In this document: piece after piece, positions 8,301-16,842 of the stretch
How the letters are laid out: every line of letters starts with the position of its first letter
Position numbering within the stretch: the first letter of the stretch is position 1
DNA from: Candidatus Bathycorpusculum soli
Lineage (GTDB): Archaea > Thermoproteota > Bathyarchaeia > Bathyarchaeales > Bathycorpusculaceae
DNA: 36,864 nt
NCBI GenBank assembly: GCA_031277345.1
Contig: JAITMO010000041.1
Location: 1 to 36,864, forward strand
Direction: 5' to 3'
Made by a program: the position numbers and the translations under genes
The notes under the pieces: generated by a model
Database searches by the model: none
What the model saw: the letters and a program-made list of their open reading frames with translations, nothing else
Told to the model about the DNA's origin: nothing

Positions 8301-11075
8301 ATCAATCACCCACTCTTCAAGCCTATGCAAATCAATTTGATCCAACGCTACACTAGAAAAAGGCAAGCTTTCGGGAATCAACTCAGAAACCTCTGCAGCC
8401 TGTTGCTCCCACTTAACAATAGACTCCTCAAGTTCATAACCTAAATGCTTAATCATAGGAGAAGGCCCAGAGGCACTTGTAACCAATTTTACAAAAGTCT
8501 CAGAAGGAACATTAATGCCTGATGCCAGTTTAATTTCTTTAATTATGTTAAGTGCCTTCTCTACTCGGAGGAAATCCGTATCATACCCTTGATAGAAACG
8601 ACCCAATAAACCTTTAACAGTCTCAGCCTGAGCATCGATTTCGGCGCCAAGAGTTTTTACTTTACGAGCATCAATAAGGTCCTCCAAGATGGTTGAAGGA
8701 ACCTTACCATTTATACTAACACGAGCGAGTTGCTTTTGATCGTTACGGAAGTTTGAGCTAAACATTCGAGACAAGTTAGACTGATAACTTCCATTATAAC
8801 GAGCGACAAGCTCATCAAGATTTAGATTATAAAGACCAACAGTATAAGACTTGCTTAAACGTTCCTTTAGCAGGTTATGCTGTTGATAAAGTTCTTTTGC
8901 TTTTAATACAGTATTATATACCTGTTGGAAAACTATAGAATCAAACCATTGTGGCTCAGGCTTAACATCAGCAAAACAGAACAAAGCTAACTTGGAAAGA
9001 TACTTGACATTTTGTAAATTCAAACTATCAATAGATAAACCAAGAAGACCTGCAAGAGAATGCGCCTGCTCACGCCACTTCTTAATAGCCTGCTGAGTAC
9101 TTCGAATATACGTCAAAAGCTTTTCCTGCTTAACCAAAAAATCTGACTCTAACAGATTTATTCCTGGAAACAACTTTTCAAGAATAAGCAAATTCTTTTG
9201 CAATTCAACAGACCTATCAAAAGCAAGATTAAACACAGATCTATTATAACGCTCCAACAAACTAGACCTTGTAGTTTTAATCCATTGACACATCTCACTA
9301 TAGGTTTTTGCCTCAGCTATTAGAGCATCAACATTTCTATTAAGCAACCAAGATGCTTCAGGTTTAGGACTTGCATGTAACAGCGACCCTATATTAATTA
9401 ACCATTTTACTTTATCAAGACTTACAGGGGAGCTTAAGCCTAACTGACGAGAAAAGTTCATGCTCTCTGACTGTAAATCTTCAACAGTATGAGCAAGAAC
9501 CTCAATTGAAGTTAACACCTCAGAGCGAACTTCAAGATTATAAAGACTCGCACGATAACCCGCCCAGGGAAAATCAGGTTCATCAACCACTTGCCAAACT
9601 TTACTTAACTCAGAAGTTAAACCTTCAAGCTCACTTAACTTTTGAGGAGTTAGAGTACTAACATCAGTTAAACCAACAGCAACATACGGAACACGTTCAA
9701 GACCAGCAATTATACTCAAAGCATCATACGCACTCTTTTGCATATAAGGACGCTTTTCATGCAACGCCGTAACATAACCATTTAAACTATCGCGATAAGC
9801 TTTCATCGTCTCAAATTCATGTGCCGAAGGCAATTTACAAGGCACCAAAGTCTCATCAAGACTACGCTTAAGCTCAGCAACAACCTCCTGCTTGTTAGCC
9901 TTACTACTATGAAGCTCTAAACAAAAATGAGCCAACCCTACCTCGCTAAGACGCTTATAAACTACATCAAGAGCAGCCATTTTGTCACTTACAAAAAGCA
10001 CCGACTTACCATGGGCAATACATTCAGCAATTATATTTGCAATCGTCTGACTCTTACCAGTACCAGGCGGCCCCTGCATTACAAAACTTTGACCACGCAA
10101 AGCATACTCAATACTAACCCGTTGACTACTATCAGCATCCAAAGCCTGATACGTTGACTCAGGCAACTGAATCTTATCAACATCCTTCTCATCAGGAAGA
10201 CCATCAAGAACAAGCTTTTCATCCTTTATACCAACAATCGCCCGCACTATAGGATGCTGCGTGATAAGCTCCTCATTTGACTCAAAATCCTTGTAAATAA
10301 CCAACTTGTGAAAAGAAAACAAACCTACATTCACAACAGAGTCAACAGTCCAACCTAACTCTGCAACAACTTTTGCTACTGCATCAAAATAATTTACAAG
10401 CGTATCTACTTCCACATCTTCAGGAAACAAAGGCAAATCAATCTTAAACTCAGTCTTCAACTTTACCTGCAACGCAGGATTTACAACAGTTTCTTCTTCA
10501 ACAGGAGGCACAAAAATTTCAAACGGCTTACGCACCGTTTCCCGCGCCAACTCTAAAGGCACCAAAAGCAAAGGAGAGGACACATTCTCCTTAGTATCAC
10601 CATCAACCCAATTCAAACGACCAAACGCCATATAGAGAACCCTAACACCCCGTTCCTGATAATCAAGCAAAGAACGTTTCTGCAAACTCTTAAGAGTAGA
10701 CTCAAGCTCCACACGGTCCAAACCCTTACTAACAAGCTGGTTTGAACGAGGCTTTTTAGGCTCAACAACCGTAGACTTAGTCACAACCACTGAGTCATCA
10801 AACGATTCATCAATTTGACTTTCCTCTTCTACAGGAGGCACCCAAAATTCTAGACGTTTCTTGCGTATAACCAAATCCTTAAAAACTGTCGTCGCATCCG
10901 GTGTAGTTACCGACACATTTCCACGCTTAGACGCATGAAAATAAAGCAGATTATTTCTTCGAGTTAAATCAATTAAACGCGACTTCCAATCATCAACACG
11001 CCGCACAGATGTAGAAGAATTCACTTGAGCCATAATACCACACTTAAACAAATATTTAGCTAAATTATTATACAT
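5397..11075 (-). CDS. Giant DUF4011 / SF1 helicase / PD-(D/E)XK nuclease
   Basis: This is a protein of ~1,892 residues. Domains in order: a DUF4011-type N-terminus (DDWKSRLIDLTRRNNLLYF, from residue 28); an SF1 helicase core with Walker A GPPGTGKS (335-342); a long helical insertion to about 1,200; Walker B IVLFDEASQI (~1,250), WHYRSKHEDL (~1,330) and NVAVTRAREKVVI (~1,500); an MTES_1575/Vsr-like nuclease with DIGVVDP, GVECDGPTY and a GWRVHRVW strand (~1,570-1,660); and a C-terminal DUF3320-like region. Enzymes of this plan (COG1112) are presumed nucleic-acid helicase-nucleases, and a DUF4011-helicase-Vsr architecture has been reported as the Hhe antiviral system. I start at ATG 11075, which has GGAG five bases upstream; ATG 11033 is an alternative. 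It is a single gene with no classical defence partners. A defence role is inferred. Confidence 0.88.
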   Translation of the reverse strand: MYNNLAKYLFKCGIMAQVNSSTSVRRVDDWKSRLIDLTRRNNLLYFHASKRGNVSVTTPDATTVFKDLVIRKKRLEFWVPPVEEESQIDESFDDSVVVTKSTVVEPKKPRSNQLVSKGLDRVELESTLKSLQKRSLLDYQERGVRVLYMAFGRLNWVDGDTKENVSSPLLLVPLELARETVRKPFEIFVPPVEEETVVNPALQVKLKTEFKIDLPLFPEDVEVDTLVNYFDAVAKVVAELGWTVDSVVNVGLFSFHKLVIYKDFESNEELITQHPIVRAIVGIKDEKLVLDGLPDEKDVDKIQLPESTYQALDADSSQRVSIEYALRGQSFVMQGPPGTGKSQTIANIIAECIAHGKSVLFVSDKMAALDVVYKRLSEVGLAHFCLELHSSKANKQEVVAELKRSLDETLVPCKLPSAHEFETMKAYRDSLNGYVTALHEKRPYMQKSAYDALSIIAGLERVPYVAVGLTDVSTLTPQKLSELEGLTSELSKVWQVVDEPDFPWAGYRASLYNLEVRSEVLTSIEVLAHTVEDLQSESMNFSRQLGLSSPVSLDKVKWLINIGSLLHASPKPEASWLLNRNVDALIAEAKTYSEMCQWIKTTRSSLLERYNRSVFNLAFDRSVELQKNLLILEKLFPGINLLESDFLVKQEKLLTYIRSTQQAIKKWREQAHSLAGLLGLSIDSLNLQNVKYLSKLALFCFADVKPEPQWFDSIVFQQVYNTVLKAKELYQQHNLLKERLSKSYTVGLYNLNLDELVARYNGSYQSNLSRMFSSNFRNDQKQLARVSINGKVPSTILEDLIDARKVKTLGAEIDAQAETVKGLLGRFYQGYDTDFLRVEKALNIIKEIKLASGINVPSETFVKLVTSASGPSPMIKHLGYELEESIVKWEQQAAEVSELIPESLPFSSVALDQIDLHRLEEWVIDVEKQFAPLSILTKETLSTALVVPKTYKHLLEDLVNVEAVRRKEAAVTGEKSQLQIKFGSRFCELETNWTEIIYVLEWVKKVQGVFGDVVVPDAFALLAATGVSNTPSDVKLIRCYETALQSIAIFESRFEKELRYQNQALRDLPLSVVYERLKILRERVDELQIWIDFKDLRNRFALRGLGGFFERLVEQKTSDSQLIDSFRRGAYQEWINNLYTEDSRLGRFRRENHEQLIDDFKALDKKLIRLASSMVIESANSRKPQNILVQAGDSETSILMKEAAKKRNLMPIRTLLQRIPTLLVKLKPCMLMSPISVSQFLAPEASHFDIVLFDEASQIVPEDAICSIYRGKTLVVAGDNKQLPPTSFFQKSIVDNIDWSQINDEDFEVFDSILDECLGIGLPVKTLRWHYRSKHEDLIAFSNNQFYDGNLITFPAAKAKHDSLGVKMVYVQNGLYDRGGNRDNQVEAEEVATLVFEHFTNYPKKTLGIVTFSVPQMEAIEEAIYRRLQENPEFDKFFKEDRLEGFFVKNLENVQGDERDVIFFSVGYGYDHTGQMTMNFGPINKPGGERRLNVAVTRAREKVVIVSSIKSADISSDVKALGVQTLRNYLEYAEKGPELFSVALNSSGTFESSLDEDIAFEIQKLGYKVIPQVGCSGYKIDIGVVDPVTPGCYLLGVECDGPTYCSSNSARDRDRLREQVLRGLGWRVHRVWAPSWVARRDSEVKRLKEALEQAQKVQLDEESLKPSVDLGEEEEAGVVETEMHKVSFMSLEKIGVSYKVFPLRIAFNPYLKAFNNKNTYISRQSNEFHYPSNRDIQTRFLGSLVEREGPIHFDYAVERLADGWGLHAVTPKITHAVQESLNVLLKAQKVTIKGGFLWALPLKEVQIRKPVKGIPETKRKLEYIPPEEVEAALMLIVKYTSGISDISLLTETAKIFGLRYSVDAVKECFNDILNRLVRDRKLSLKDGLVTLA

Positions 11076-11200
11076 TACTTCTCCAAACTGATTGACTAAA
11101 CAACAATAAAACAAAAAACAGCGCTAAACAAACACCAAAAACCAACAGCACTCAAGCTACAAAGACGCACAACCTAAAATCACCAGTAAAACCATGCTAA

Positions 11201-11224
11201 ATATGAAAAAAGAAAAGAAAGAGG
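11201..11224 (-). terminator. T-rich tract after the ABC permease gene
   Basis: Downstream of the permease stop the minus strand reads a pyrimidine stretch with runs of three to six T. It is a plausible archaeal terminator for the ABC operon. Confidence 0.3.
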
Positions 11225-12505
11225 TTAGTCTTGTCTTAGCGCATCTACAGGCTTAAGTTTAGAAGCACGCCATGCAGGATACAATGCAAAGATTACACTT
11301 ATACCTACACCAAACGCTAACGAGCCAAATAAAACTATAGGAGTTAACACAGGCGTAATAGCAAGTCCACCTCCACCAGTACCAATAATAAGACCAGAGC
11401 CAAGTACCCAAACTACAGCTTTAGCTGTAATCCAACCACCAATTATACCAAGGATTGCACCAATAAAACCGATAATTACTGATTCTCCAAGAAAGATCAT
11501 GAGTACTGTCCGGCTTTTCATACCCAACGCCTTAAGAATACCAATTTCACGTGTACGCTCAATCAGCGAAACAATCATAATGTTCATAATACTAATGCCC
11601 GCAACTAGCAAAGAGATTGCTGCAATGCCAAATAGGAACAGTTGGATAGTAGTAAAAACCGTAGATAACAAACTTATTATTGCTGTTGAAGAGATTACCG
11701 AGACTTGATTACCAAAATGATCGCGGATTAAATCGGTAACACGTGCAATTGTGTCTTCATCACTATTTGTCAGCTTTACAATTATCATATCACAAACATC
11801 TGTTCCAAAGAAACTCTCAGCTGTTGACAACGGAATATAAACGCCACTATCAGAAGGTCCACCAAAACCAAACCCTCCAACAGCGCCCAAAACACCACTA
11901 ACTTGGGCGGTATAAGTTTTATTTTCAAACGGCCTTGCAGAAACATTAAGCCAAACCAAATTTATGCTATCGCCTGGAACGATAAATTGCGTGCCATTTT
12001 TATCAGGATCACTTACACTACTACCAATTACAATTGTATCATTTTTAGGATTAGTTGGAATTGTTCCAGATTCAGCATCAAAAGTACTGTAAATTCGCGC
12101 GTATGTTTCATAGTCAACACCGTAAACATGTACACTACTGTTTAGATAGTCTGATTCAACCATACCAACCTTTGAAATTACTGCAAGAACACTATCAATA
12201 TCTGGAGATAAATTCTGTATGTCAGAGGTGTCATTAAGATACAACTTAAATCCAGAATCATCTAAACTAATAGTTACACCACCCTCAGAACCACCTTGAC
12301 TACTACCAGGTGTAACGATTAAAGAATTAGTAGACAACCCTGAATTTAACTCGTCAGTAACTGCCACTTGGAACCCTTGAGTAATAGTTAACATAGCCAC
12401 TATAGCCAAAATACCAATCGTAATACCAAGAGTAGTTAAAGCAGCACGAAGTTTACGAAGCCTTATTGTACTAAAAGAGTAACCTAAAATATCAAACGTT
12501 TTCAT
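11225..12505 (-). CDS. ABC exporter permease, MacB/FtsX type
   Basis: A membrane subunit of 426 residues. One membrane segment near residues 20-45 (LRAALTTLGITIGILAIVAM) is followed by a large extracellular domain (about 46-285, rich in Ser, Thr, Gly and Asp) and three membrane segments near 290-310, 335-365 and 385-410. The loop SLIERTREIGILKALGMKSR is the FtsX-family coupling region that contacts the ATPase. The gene begins one base after the stop of the ATPase gene, so the two are co-translated. MacB-type exporters act mechanically on peptides, lipids or lipoproteins outside the membrane; the substrate here is unknown. The family is sure, the specific function is not. Confidence 0.9.
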   Translation of the reverse strand: MKTFDILGYSFSTIRLRKLRAALTTLGITIGILAIVAMLTITQGFQVAVTDELNSGLSTNSLIVTPGSSQGGSEGGVTISLDDSGFKLYLNDTSDIQNLSPDIDSVLAVISKVGMVESDYLNSSVHVYGVDYETYARIYSTFDAESGTIPTNPKNDTIVIGSSVSDPDKNGTQFIVPGDSINLVWLNVSARPFENKTYTAQVSGVLGAVGGFGFGGPSDSGVYIPLSTAESFFGTDVCDMIIVKLTNSDEDTIARVTDLIRDHFGNQVSVISSTAIISLLSTVFTTIQLFLFGIAAISLLVAGISIMNIMIVSLIERTREIGILKALGMKSRTVLMIFLGESVIIGFIGAILGIIGGWITAKAVVWVLGSGLIIGTGGGGLAITPVLTPIVLFGSLAFGVGISVIFALYPAWRASKLKPVDALRQD

Positions 12506-12506
12506 A

Positions 12507-13190
12507 TTAATTCACCATATCTGATTGTATTTCACCATCAAACATTTTGATAGTTCTTCTTGCGGTACGAGCCAATTCTTGATCATGAGTAACCATAATA
12601 ATGCTCACACCATTTTCCTTGTTAAGCCTATGAACTAAACTCATTATCTCATGAGCTGTTTTAGAGTCAACATTACCAGTTGGTTCATCAAGCAATAAAA
12701 ACCGCGGATTATTAGCCAAAGCACGAGCAATAGCAACACGCTGTTGCTGTCCACCACTAAGTTCAGTAGGCTTATGATTCATACGCTCCTTTAAACCAAC
12801 TATTTCAAGCAACTTTATTGCACGTTTACTACATCTTGCCTTATTCATGTCAGCTACAGACATTGGCAATTCAACATTTGCTTTTGCAGATAAACGTGGA
12901 ATTAGATTAAAAGATTGGAAAACAAAACCAATTTTTAAACGCAGCTCAGAAAGGCGTGCATCATTTAGTTTGCCGACATTTACACCATCAATAAGCATGG
13001 TACCAGAAGTTGGCTTATCAAGAGCACCAATAAGATTAAGCATTGTAGATTTACCACTGCCCGATGGCCCGAGAATCGAAATAAAGTCGCCAGCTTCCAC
13101 ACTAAAACTCACACCACACAGCGCTTCAACGGGAACTTTACCCATCATATACGTTTTTCTAAGATTAATAGCCTCAATTATTGCCGTCAT
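12507..13190 (-). CDS. ABC exporter ATPase, LolD/MacB type
   Basis: A nucleotide-binding subunit of 227 residues, the normal size. Walker [10 protein letters not shown] is at residues 41-49, the Q-loop lies in [15 protein letters not shown], the signature LSGGQ is at 144-148, Walker B LLLDEP at 165-170, and the switch His is in [11 protein letters not shown]. It powers the permease encoded one base downstream. The start is well supported, with AAGGAG a few bases ahead of the ATG. No accessory membrane-fusion protein follows, as is usual for archaeal pairs. The substrate cannot be inferred. Confidence 0.93.
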   Translation of the reverse strand: MTAIIEAINLRKTYMMGKVPVEALCGVSFSVEAGDFISILGPSGSGKSTMLNLIGALDKPTSGTMLIDGVNVGKLNDARLSELRLKIGFVFQSFNLIPRLSAKANVELPMSVADMNKARCSKRAIKLLEIVGLKERMNHKPTELSGGQQQRVAIARALANNPRFLLLDEPTGNVDSKTAHEIMSLVHRLNKENGVSIIMVTHDQELARTARRTIKMFDGEIQSDMVN

Positions 13191-13496
13191 TTCACATCTC
13201 CTTATTTTTTATTACTTGTATTTTCTTAATTGTCTATTGTATAACACTATGCACAAACTGATTGAATATAAACAGTATCTAATAAGAGTATACACCATAG
13301 GTGTAACTAAATTTTTCAAAAAAAAACACTAACAACACCAACTACAACAAACAACACCTAAAACAAACGCCGATAGACCATAAACAACTAAACATAACAT
13401 ACATCATAATAAGACGACCATACACCTAATCAACACAACAACACAGACATACAATCAACTACAAAATACTAACAGAATATCAAAACATCATTTTCA
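13191..13496. other. A+C-rich intergenic stretch (plus strand)
   Basis: There is no gene here. About 300 bases separate the ABC operon from the downstream end of the small membrane-protein genes. From ~13320 to 13490 the plus strand is almost free of G and made of short AAC/ACA/CAA words, as in several other non-coding stretches of the window. The part next to 13190 should contain the ABC operon promoter; AT-rich candidates exist there but none is convincing. Confidence 0.6.
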
Positions 13497-14024
13497 TTAA
13501 ACACCATCATCATTATTGTAACAGGATTGTGTTTTTGTAGAGTTAACAAGATGTAAAAGGTGTACTCTTTGACGTTTTAATCCTGAATATTCAAAGAAAA
13601 ACTTTTCAAACGCAGCCCAAAGAAAAACCCAACTTGCGACAAGCAACACTTCATACAAAATTGTAAATATACTAAACAGATAACAAAACAAAAGAGTAAA
13701 AACACCCAACCCCATCAACAGCAGCGACAGATGTTTTATTCGCTTCTCCTCTTTACGAATAGTAACAAGGTCTTTTGCAACAAACAAACTTAACTTTTTA
13801 TGAAAAAAATTTGTACAATTTTTTGGGACAGTTATTTTGACATTGCGAACAAAATCAATAAACCGTGCTTGCTCTTTTAAGCTATTGTACCCTTTTGCAG
13901 TAAGCTCACCGGTTTCATCAAAAAAGTCAGCAGTTAATACAAGTGTATTATCATCCTGTGATGATATTTGGGCCAATAACTCATTTTCTAATTGAACAAG
14001 TTCCTTTATTGTATTCCTACTCAT
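13497..14024 (-). CDS. Two-helix membrane protein of unknown function
   Basis: About 175 residues. The N-terminal half is soluble and charged (NTIKELVQLENELLAQISSQ, then LTADFFDETGELTAKGYNSL), followed by a basic stretch and a membrane hairpin at about residues 98-142 (LSLLLMGLGVFTLLFCYLFS and a second segment ending WAAFEKFFF). A short polar tail ends in an Asn/Asp-rich end. The frame extends to 14093, but ATG 14024 has AGGG nine bases upstream, so I start there. It is the last of three minus-strand genes (winged helix, membrane protein, this one) that may form an operon. I do not recognise the family. Confidence 0.6.
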   Translation of the reverse strand: MSRNTIKELVQLENELLAQISSQDDNTLVLTADFFDETGELTAKGYNSLKEQARFIDFVRNVKITVPKNCTNFFHKKLSLFVAKDLVTIRKEEKRIKHLSLLLMGLGVFTLLFCYLFSIFTILYEVLLVASWVFLWAAFEKFFFEYSGLKRQRVHLLHLVNSTKTQSCYNNDDGV

Positions 14025-14135
14025 AACAATATCCCTATAACACTTTGTGGAACATAAAATAATATGGAAGTATCCCGCTGTTGTACGTGACACAATAAGT
14101 ATGTTGACTGTTTGAAGTAAAAACGATTTGCACGT

Positions 14136-14495
14136 TTATTCGCTTCCACTGGTTTTGTCATCATCTGCAAACAGGGTTTCTTCGTAGCTATAGATACGCT
14201 TCATGCGTTTTTCCCACCGTTTGAAGAATTTAAATTGAGACGTTGTCAGATAAATCGTGTAAATCAAAAACCCTGCTAAAGGCAACAACAAAACCAAAAG
14301 GACAAGATCAAAACCAAGAAAACGTGTTATACGTAAATAACCAGAAATAAACCCTATCAATAAAATTGAGCAAACAATAGTACTCAAAATTGTACCACGT
14401 TTAAAGCGTTTCCACTCTTTATTTATCTCAGAAAAGAATTCATGTGCAGCTTTAACAGGATGCTGTTGTTCTTCTTTTTCGTTCATATTTTTCAT
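14136..14495 (-). CDS. Small two-helix membrane protein of unknown function
   Basis: 119 residues. A charged N-terminus (EFFSEINKEWKRFKRG) is followed by two hydrophobic segments at about 35-53 (TILSTIVCSILLIGFISGYL) and 63-84 (DLVLLVLLLPLAGFLIYTIY), then a basic stretch and an acidic tail. Translation could start at M1 or at M4 (ATG 14486, with GAGATGA upstream). It sits 111 bases after the next small membrane protein's start and 50 bases after the winged-helix gene, on the same strand. The layout (cytosolic ends, a hairpin in the membrane) resembles the neighbour, but no sequence similarity is evident. Function unknown. Confidence 0.6.
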   Translation of the reverse strand: MKNMNEKEEQQHPVKAAHEFFSEINKEWKRFKRGTILSTIVCSILLIGFISGYLRITRFLGFDLVLLVLLLPLAGFLIYTIYLTTSQFKFFKRWEKRMKRIYSYEETLFADDDKTSGSE

Positions 14496-14545
14496 CTCTG
14501 TATATTTTTCTGTAGTTATATAGGTAACGCACCATTGGTGAATAC

Positions 14546-14914
14546 CTAAAGTAATGAGGGCAATGAATCACGAAGGTTAATGTAGATTTTTCTGCCCTCT
14601 GCAGTTAATAAAAGCCTGTTTTGTGATTCTTCTTTAACAAATCCTTTATCTTTTAAATAAATTAAATGCTTTAAGAAGTCATCATATGATACATCGGTTG
14701 CTTTACGCCAAACATGTGTACGCAATTGAGTTTTATCACTAAAGAAAAGGAACTCTAATATTTCAAACCGTATCTGAACTGAACCTTTTCGTTTATTAGT
14801 AATCTCTTTACGCCTCACTAAACCTGATGATGTATTCACTAAGGAATTGTAAGAAAATAACTTGTATTTTTTACAGTGTATACCATGTAAGTGTTTGGAA
14901 CATTGCTCCAACAA
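14546..14914 (-). CDS. Winged-helix DNA-binding protein (HTH_45-like)
   Basis: The protein fits the small archaeal winged-helix family (PF14947-like): a basic start (RRKEITNKRKGSVQIRFEIL), a recognition-helix region (VSYDDFLKHLIYLKDKGFV), then the wing strand RLLLTAEGRKIY. The domain begins about 33 codons into the frame. The preceding residues are Cys/Lys/His-rich and may be untranslated, so GTG 14818 or GTG 14839 are alternative starts. The family includes regulators that control adjacent membrane-protein genes, and two such genes follow on the same strand. A regulatory role is inferred; the target is unknown. Confidence 0.65.
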   Translation of the reverse strand: MLEQCSKHLHGIHCKKYKLFSYNSLVNTSSGLVRRKEITNKRKGSVQIRFEILEFLFFSDKTQLRTHVWRKATDVSYDDFLKHLIYLKDKGFVKEESQNRLLLTAEGRKIYINLRDSLPSLL

Positions 14915-15157
14915 AGTTACAAGCTAATCAGTACAGTTCCTAATTGAATGTTAAAAAGCATGTTTATACGTATTTAAGAATTATCATTACAAGAGTAATG
15001 TGTCTTTTTCAAAACACATTTGCTTCGCTAAAAACGCGATTTTTTTGCGATTTAACCAGCTAAACATTAACCAAACCACAAACCTACGCACTAAAACTAC
15101 AAAAAGAGATAAAGAATGGTATTTGGTGACCAACCAAAAGGGGCAGTTAAACTTTTT

Positions 15158-15571
15158 TTAATTTATAATGTCTACTGGTTTTAGATGGTATTTAGGCCAT
15201 GGTGGCCAAGTTTGTGATTCATTACACGAGTCAAAATGGACTGTTAGGTGCATGCCAATTTTGAGTTGCTCGTGAGATATGTTTTGTATTACGCCTGGAA
15301 GTTTCAAGTTGTCGTCTAATTCTATGATACCTATTGTGTATGGAGCTAAATGGTGAAATTGTGGGGGTGCTATGTGAATTACTGTGTAGGTTAAGAGTTT
15401 GCCCTTATTTGAAATTGGTATCCATTCGAACTGTGTATTGTAGCAATTATCACATAATGGGCGTGGGGGTAGGTGAAGTTTACCGCATTTTAAACATTTG
15501 CCAGCCATTAATTTGTCTTGTGAGATAAGTTTATAGAATTGTTCAATACTGAAAGGTTCTTGAATGTTCAT
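15158..15571 (-). CDS. DUF35 zinc-ribbon/OB-fold partner of thiolase
   Basis: 137 residues. An N-terminal helix is followed by a zinc ribbon with C26, C29, C40 and C43 (CLKCG and CDNCY) and then an OB-fold from about residue 48 (KGKLLTYTVIHIAPPQF). DUF35 proteins bridge acetoacetyl-CoA thiolase and HMG-CoA synthase in the archaeal complex that opens the mevalonate pathway, channelling the CoA intermediate. The ATG overlaps the thiolase stop by one base (TAATG), so the two are translationally coupled. HMG-CoA synthase, often part of this cluster, is not in the window. Confidence 0.9.
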   Translation of the reverse strand: MNIQEPFSIEQFYKLISQDKLMAGKCLKCGKLHLPPRPLCDNCYNTQFEWIPISNKGKLLTYTVIHIAPPQFHHLAPYTIGIIELDDNLKLPGVIQNISHEQLKIGMHLTVHFDSCNESQTWPPWPKYHLKPVDIIN

Positions 15572-16749
15572 TATTGTGTGCTCCTATATATGTGAACAAC
15601 GGCAGTTGCACCTGAGCCGCCAACGTTGTGGGTTAATCCAATTTTTGCATCTTTAACTTGGCATCGTTCAGCTTGGCCGGTAAGTTGTAGGTACATTTCG
15701 TATGCTTGTGCGGTACCTGTTGCGCCAACAGGGTGACCTTTAGCTTTTAAACCGCCACTTGTATTGACCGGGATACGGCCACCAAGGCGTGTCTGGTTGT
15801 CTTCTAGTAATTTGCCACTCTCGCCTGGTTTGCAGAAACCTAAGTCTTCATATGCAATAAGCTCAGCACTGGTAAAGCAGTCATGAACTTCGGCAAGATC
15901 GACGTCTATAGGTGAGAGCTGCGCCATTTCATAGGCAGTTTTTGCAGCGGTTTTTGTTGATGTTAATGAAGTTACAGTTTTACGTTCGTATAATCCAATA
16001 GAGTCGCTAGCTTGTCCACTACCAATAATGTGTACTGGGTTATCGGTGTATTTAAGGGCAAGTTCTGGTTTTGTTAAAATTACACAGCTTGCACCGTCAG
16101 TAACAAGGGAGCAATCATATAGTTTAAGAGGCCATGCAACATATCGGGACTGCATAACGGTTTCAAGGGTAATTTCTTTTTGCATATGTGCTTTAGGATT
16201 AAGGCTTGCATGATAGTGATTTTTGACTGCTGCCATCGCAAAATGTTCTTCTTGTGTACCATAATCATGCATATGTCTAGAAGCCATTAACGCAAACAAT
16301 CCTGGAAAAGTAATACCATGATACTGCTCAAATGGATAGTCAGAAGCCATTGCAAGGTATTCTGTAACTTCAGCAGTGGTACGATTGGTCATTTTTTCAA
16401 CGCCTCCAACTATCACAACGTCGGCAAGTCCAGATAATACTGCATATACACCAGTCCGCAAAGCTGCACCTGATGAGCCACAAGCAGCCTCACAGCGAGT
16501 AGCAGGAATACCAAGTAGTCCAGACCAATCCGCAAGAATAGCACCCATATGACCCTGATGTTCATACGCTTCACCCATATGTCCAATAAACATGGCCTTT
16601 ACATCACGCTTGGGCTCCAAACGAGGACACCGTGCAAATGCTTCTTGAATAGCTAAAGTAAAAATTTCTCGAGCAAGCAATCCTTCATGCTTCTGAAATT
16701 TTGACATACCAGCACTAATTATACTAACTAGAGGTTTTCCACTCAACAC
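15571..16749 (-). CDS. Archaeal thiolase (acetyl-CoA acetyltransferase type)
   Basis: 392 residues, SCPx-like archaeal thiolase size. The nucleophile region is EAACGSSGAALRTG with C90; the other active-site boxes are HDCF (289-292), KGHPVG (H339) and HNVGGSG (374-380). In archaea this enzyme condenses two acetyl-CoA to acetoacetyl-CoA for isoprenoid lipids, in complex with the DUF35 protein encoded next. The start is a GTG with AGG nine bases upstream; a TTG follows as the second codon. Absence of a neighbouring HMG-CoA synthase leaves a different acyl-CoA substrate possible. Confidence 0.9.
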   Translation of the reverse strand: MLSGKPLVSIISAGMSKFQKHEGLLAREIFTLAIQEAFARCPRLEPKRDVKAMFIGHMGEAYEHQGHMGAILADWSGLLGIPATRCEAACGSSGAALRTGVYAVLSGLADVVIVGGVEKMTNRTTAEVTEYLAMASDYPFEQYHGITFPGLFALMASRHMHDYGTQEEHFAMAAVKNHYHASLNPKAHMQKEITLETVMQSRYVAWPLKLYDCSLVTDGASCVILTKPELALKYTDNPVHIIGSGQASDSIGLYERKTVTSLTSTKTAAKTAYEMAQLSPIDVDLAEVHDCFTSAELIAYEDLGFCKPGESGKLLEDNQTRLGGRIPVNTSGGLKAKGHPVGATGTAQAYEMYLQLTGQAERCQVKDAKIGLTHNVGGSGATAVVHIYRSTQ

Positions 16750-16842
16750 TAATCTATACCTACTATTAGTCTATAATAATTCATGCACAAATAAAAACTT
16801 ACAGCAAACAACAGTAAACAAACATTAAAGATAAACAAAAAA

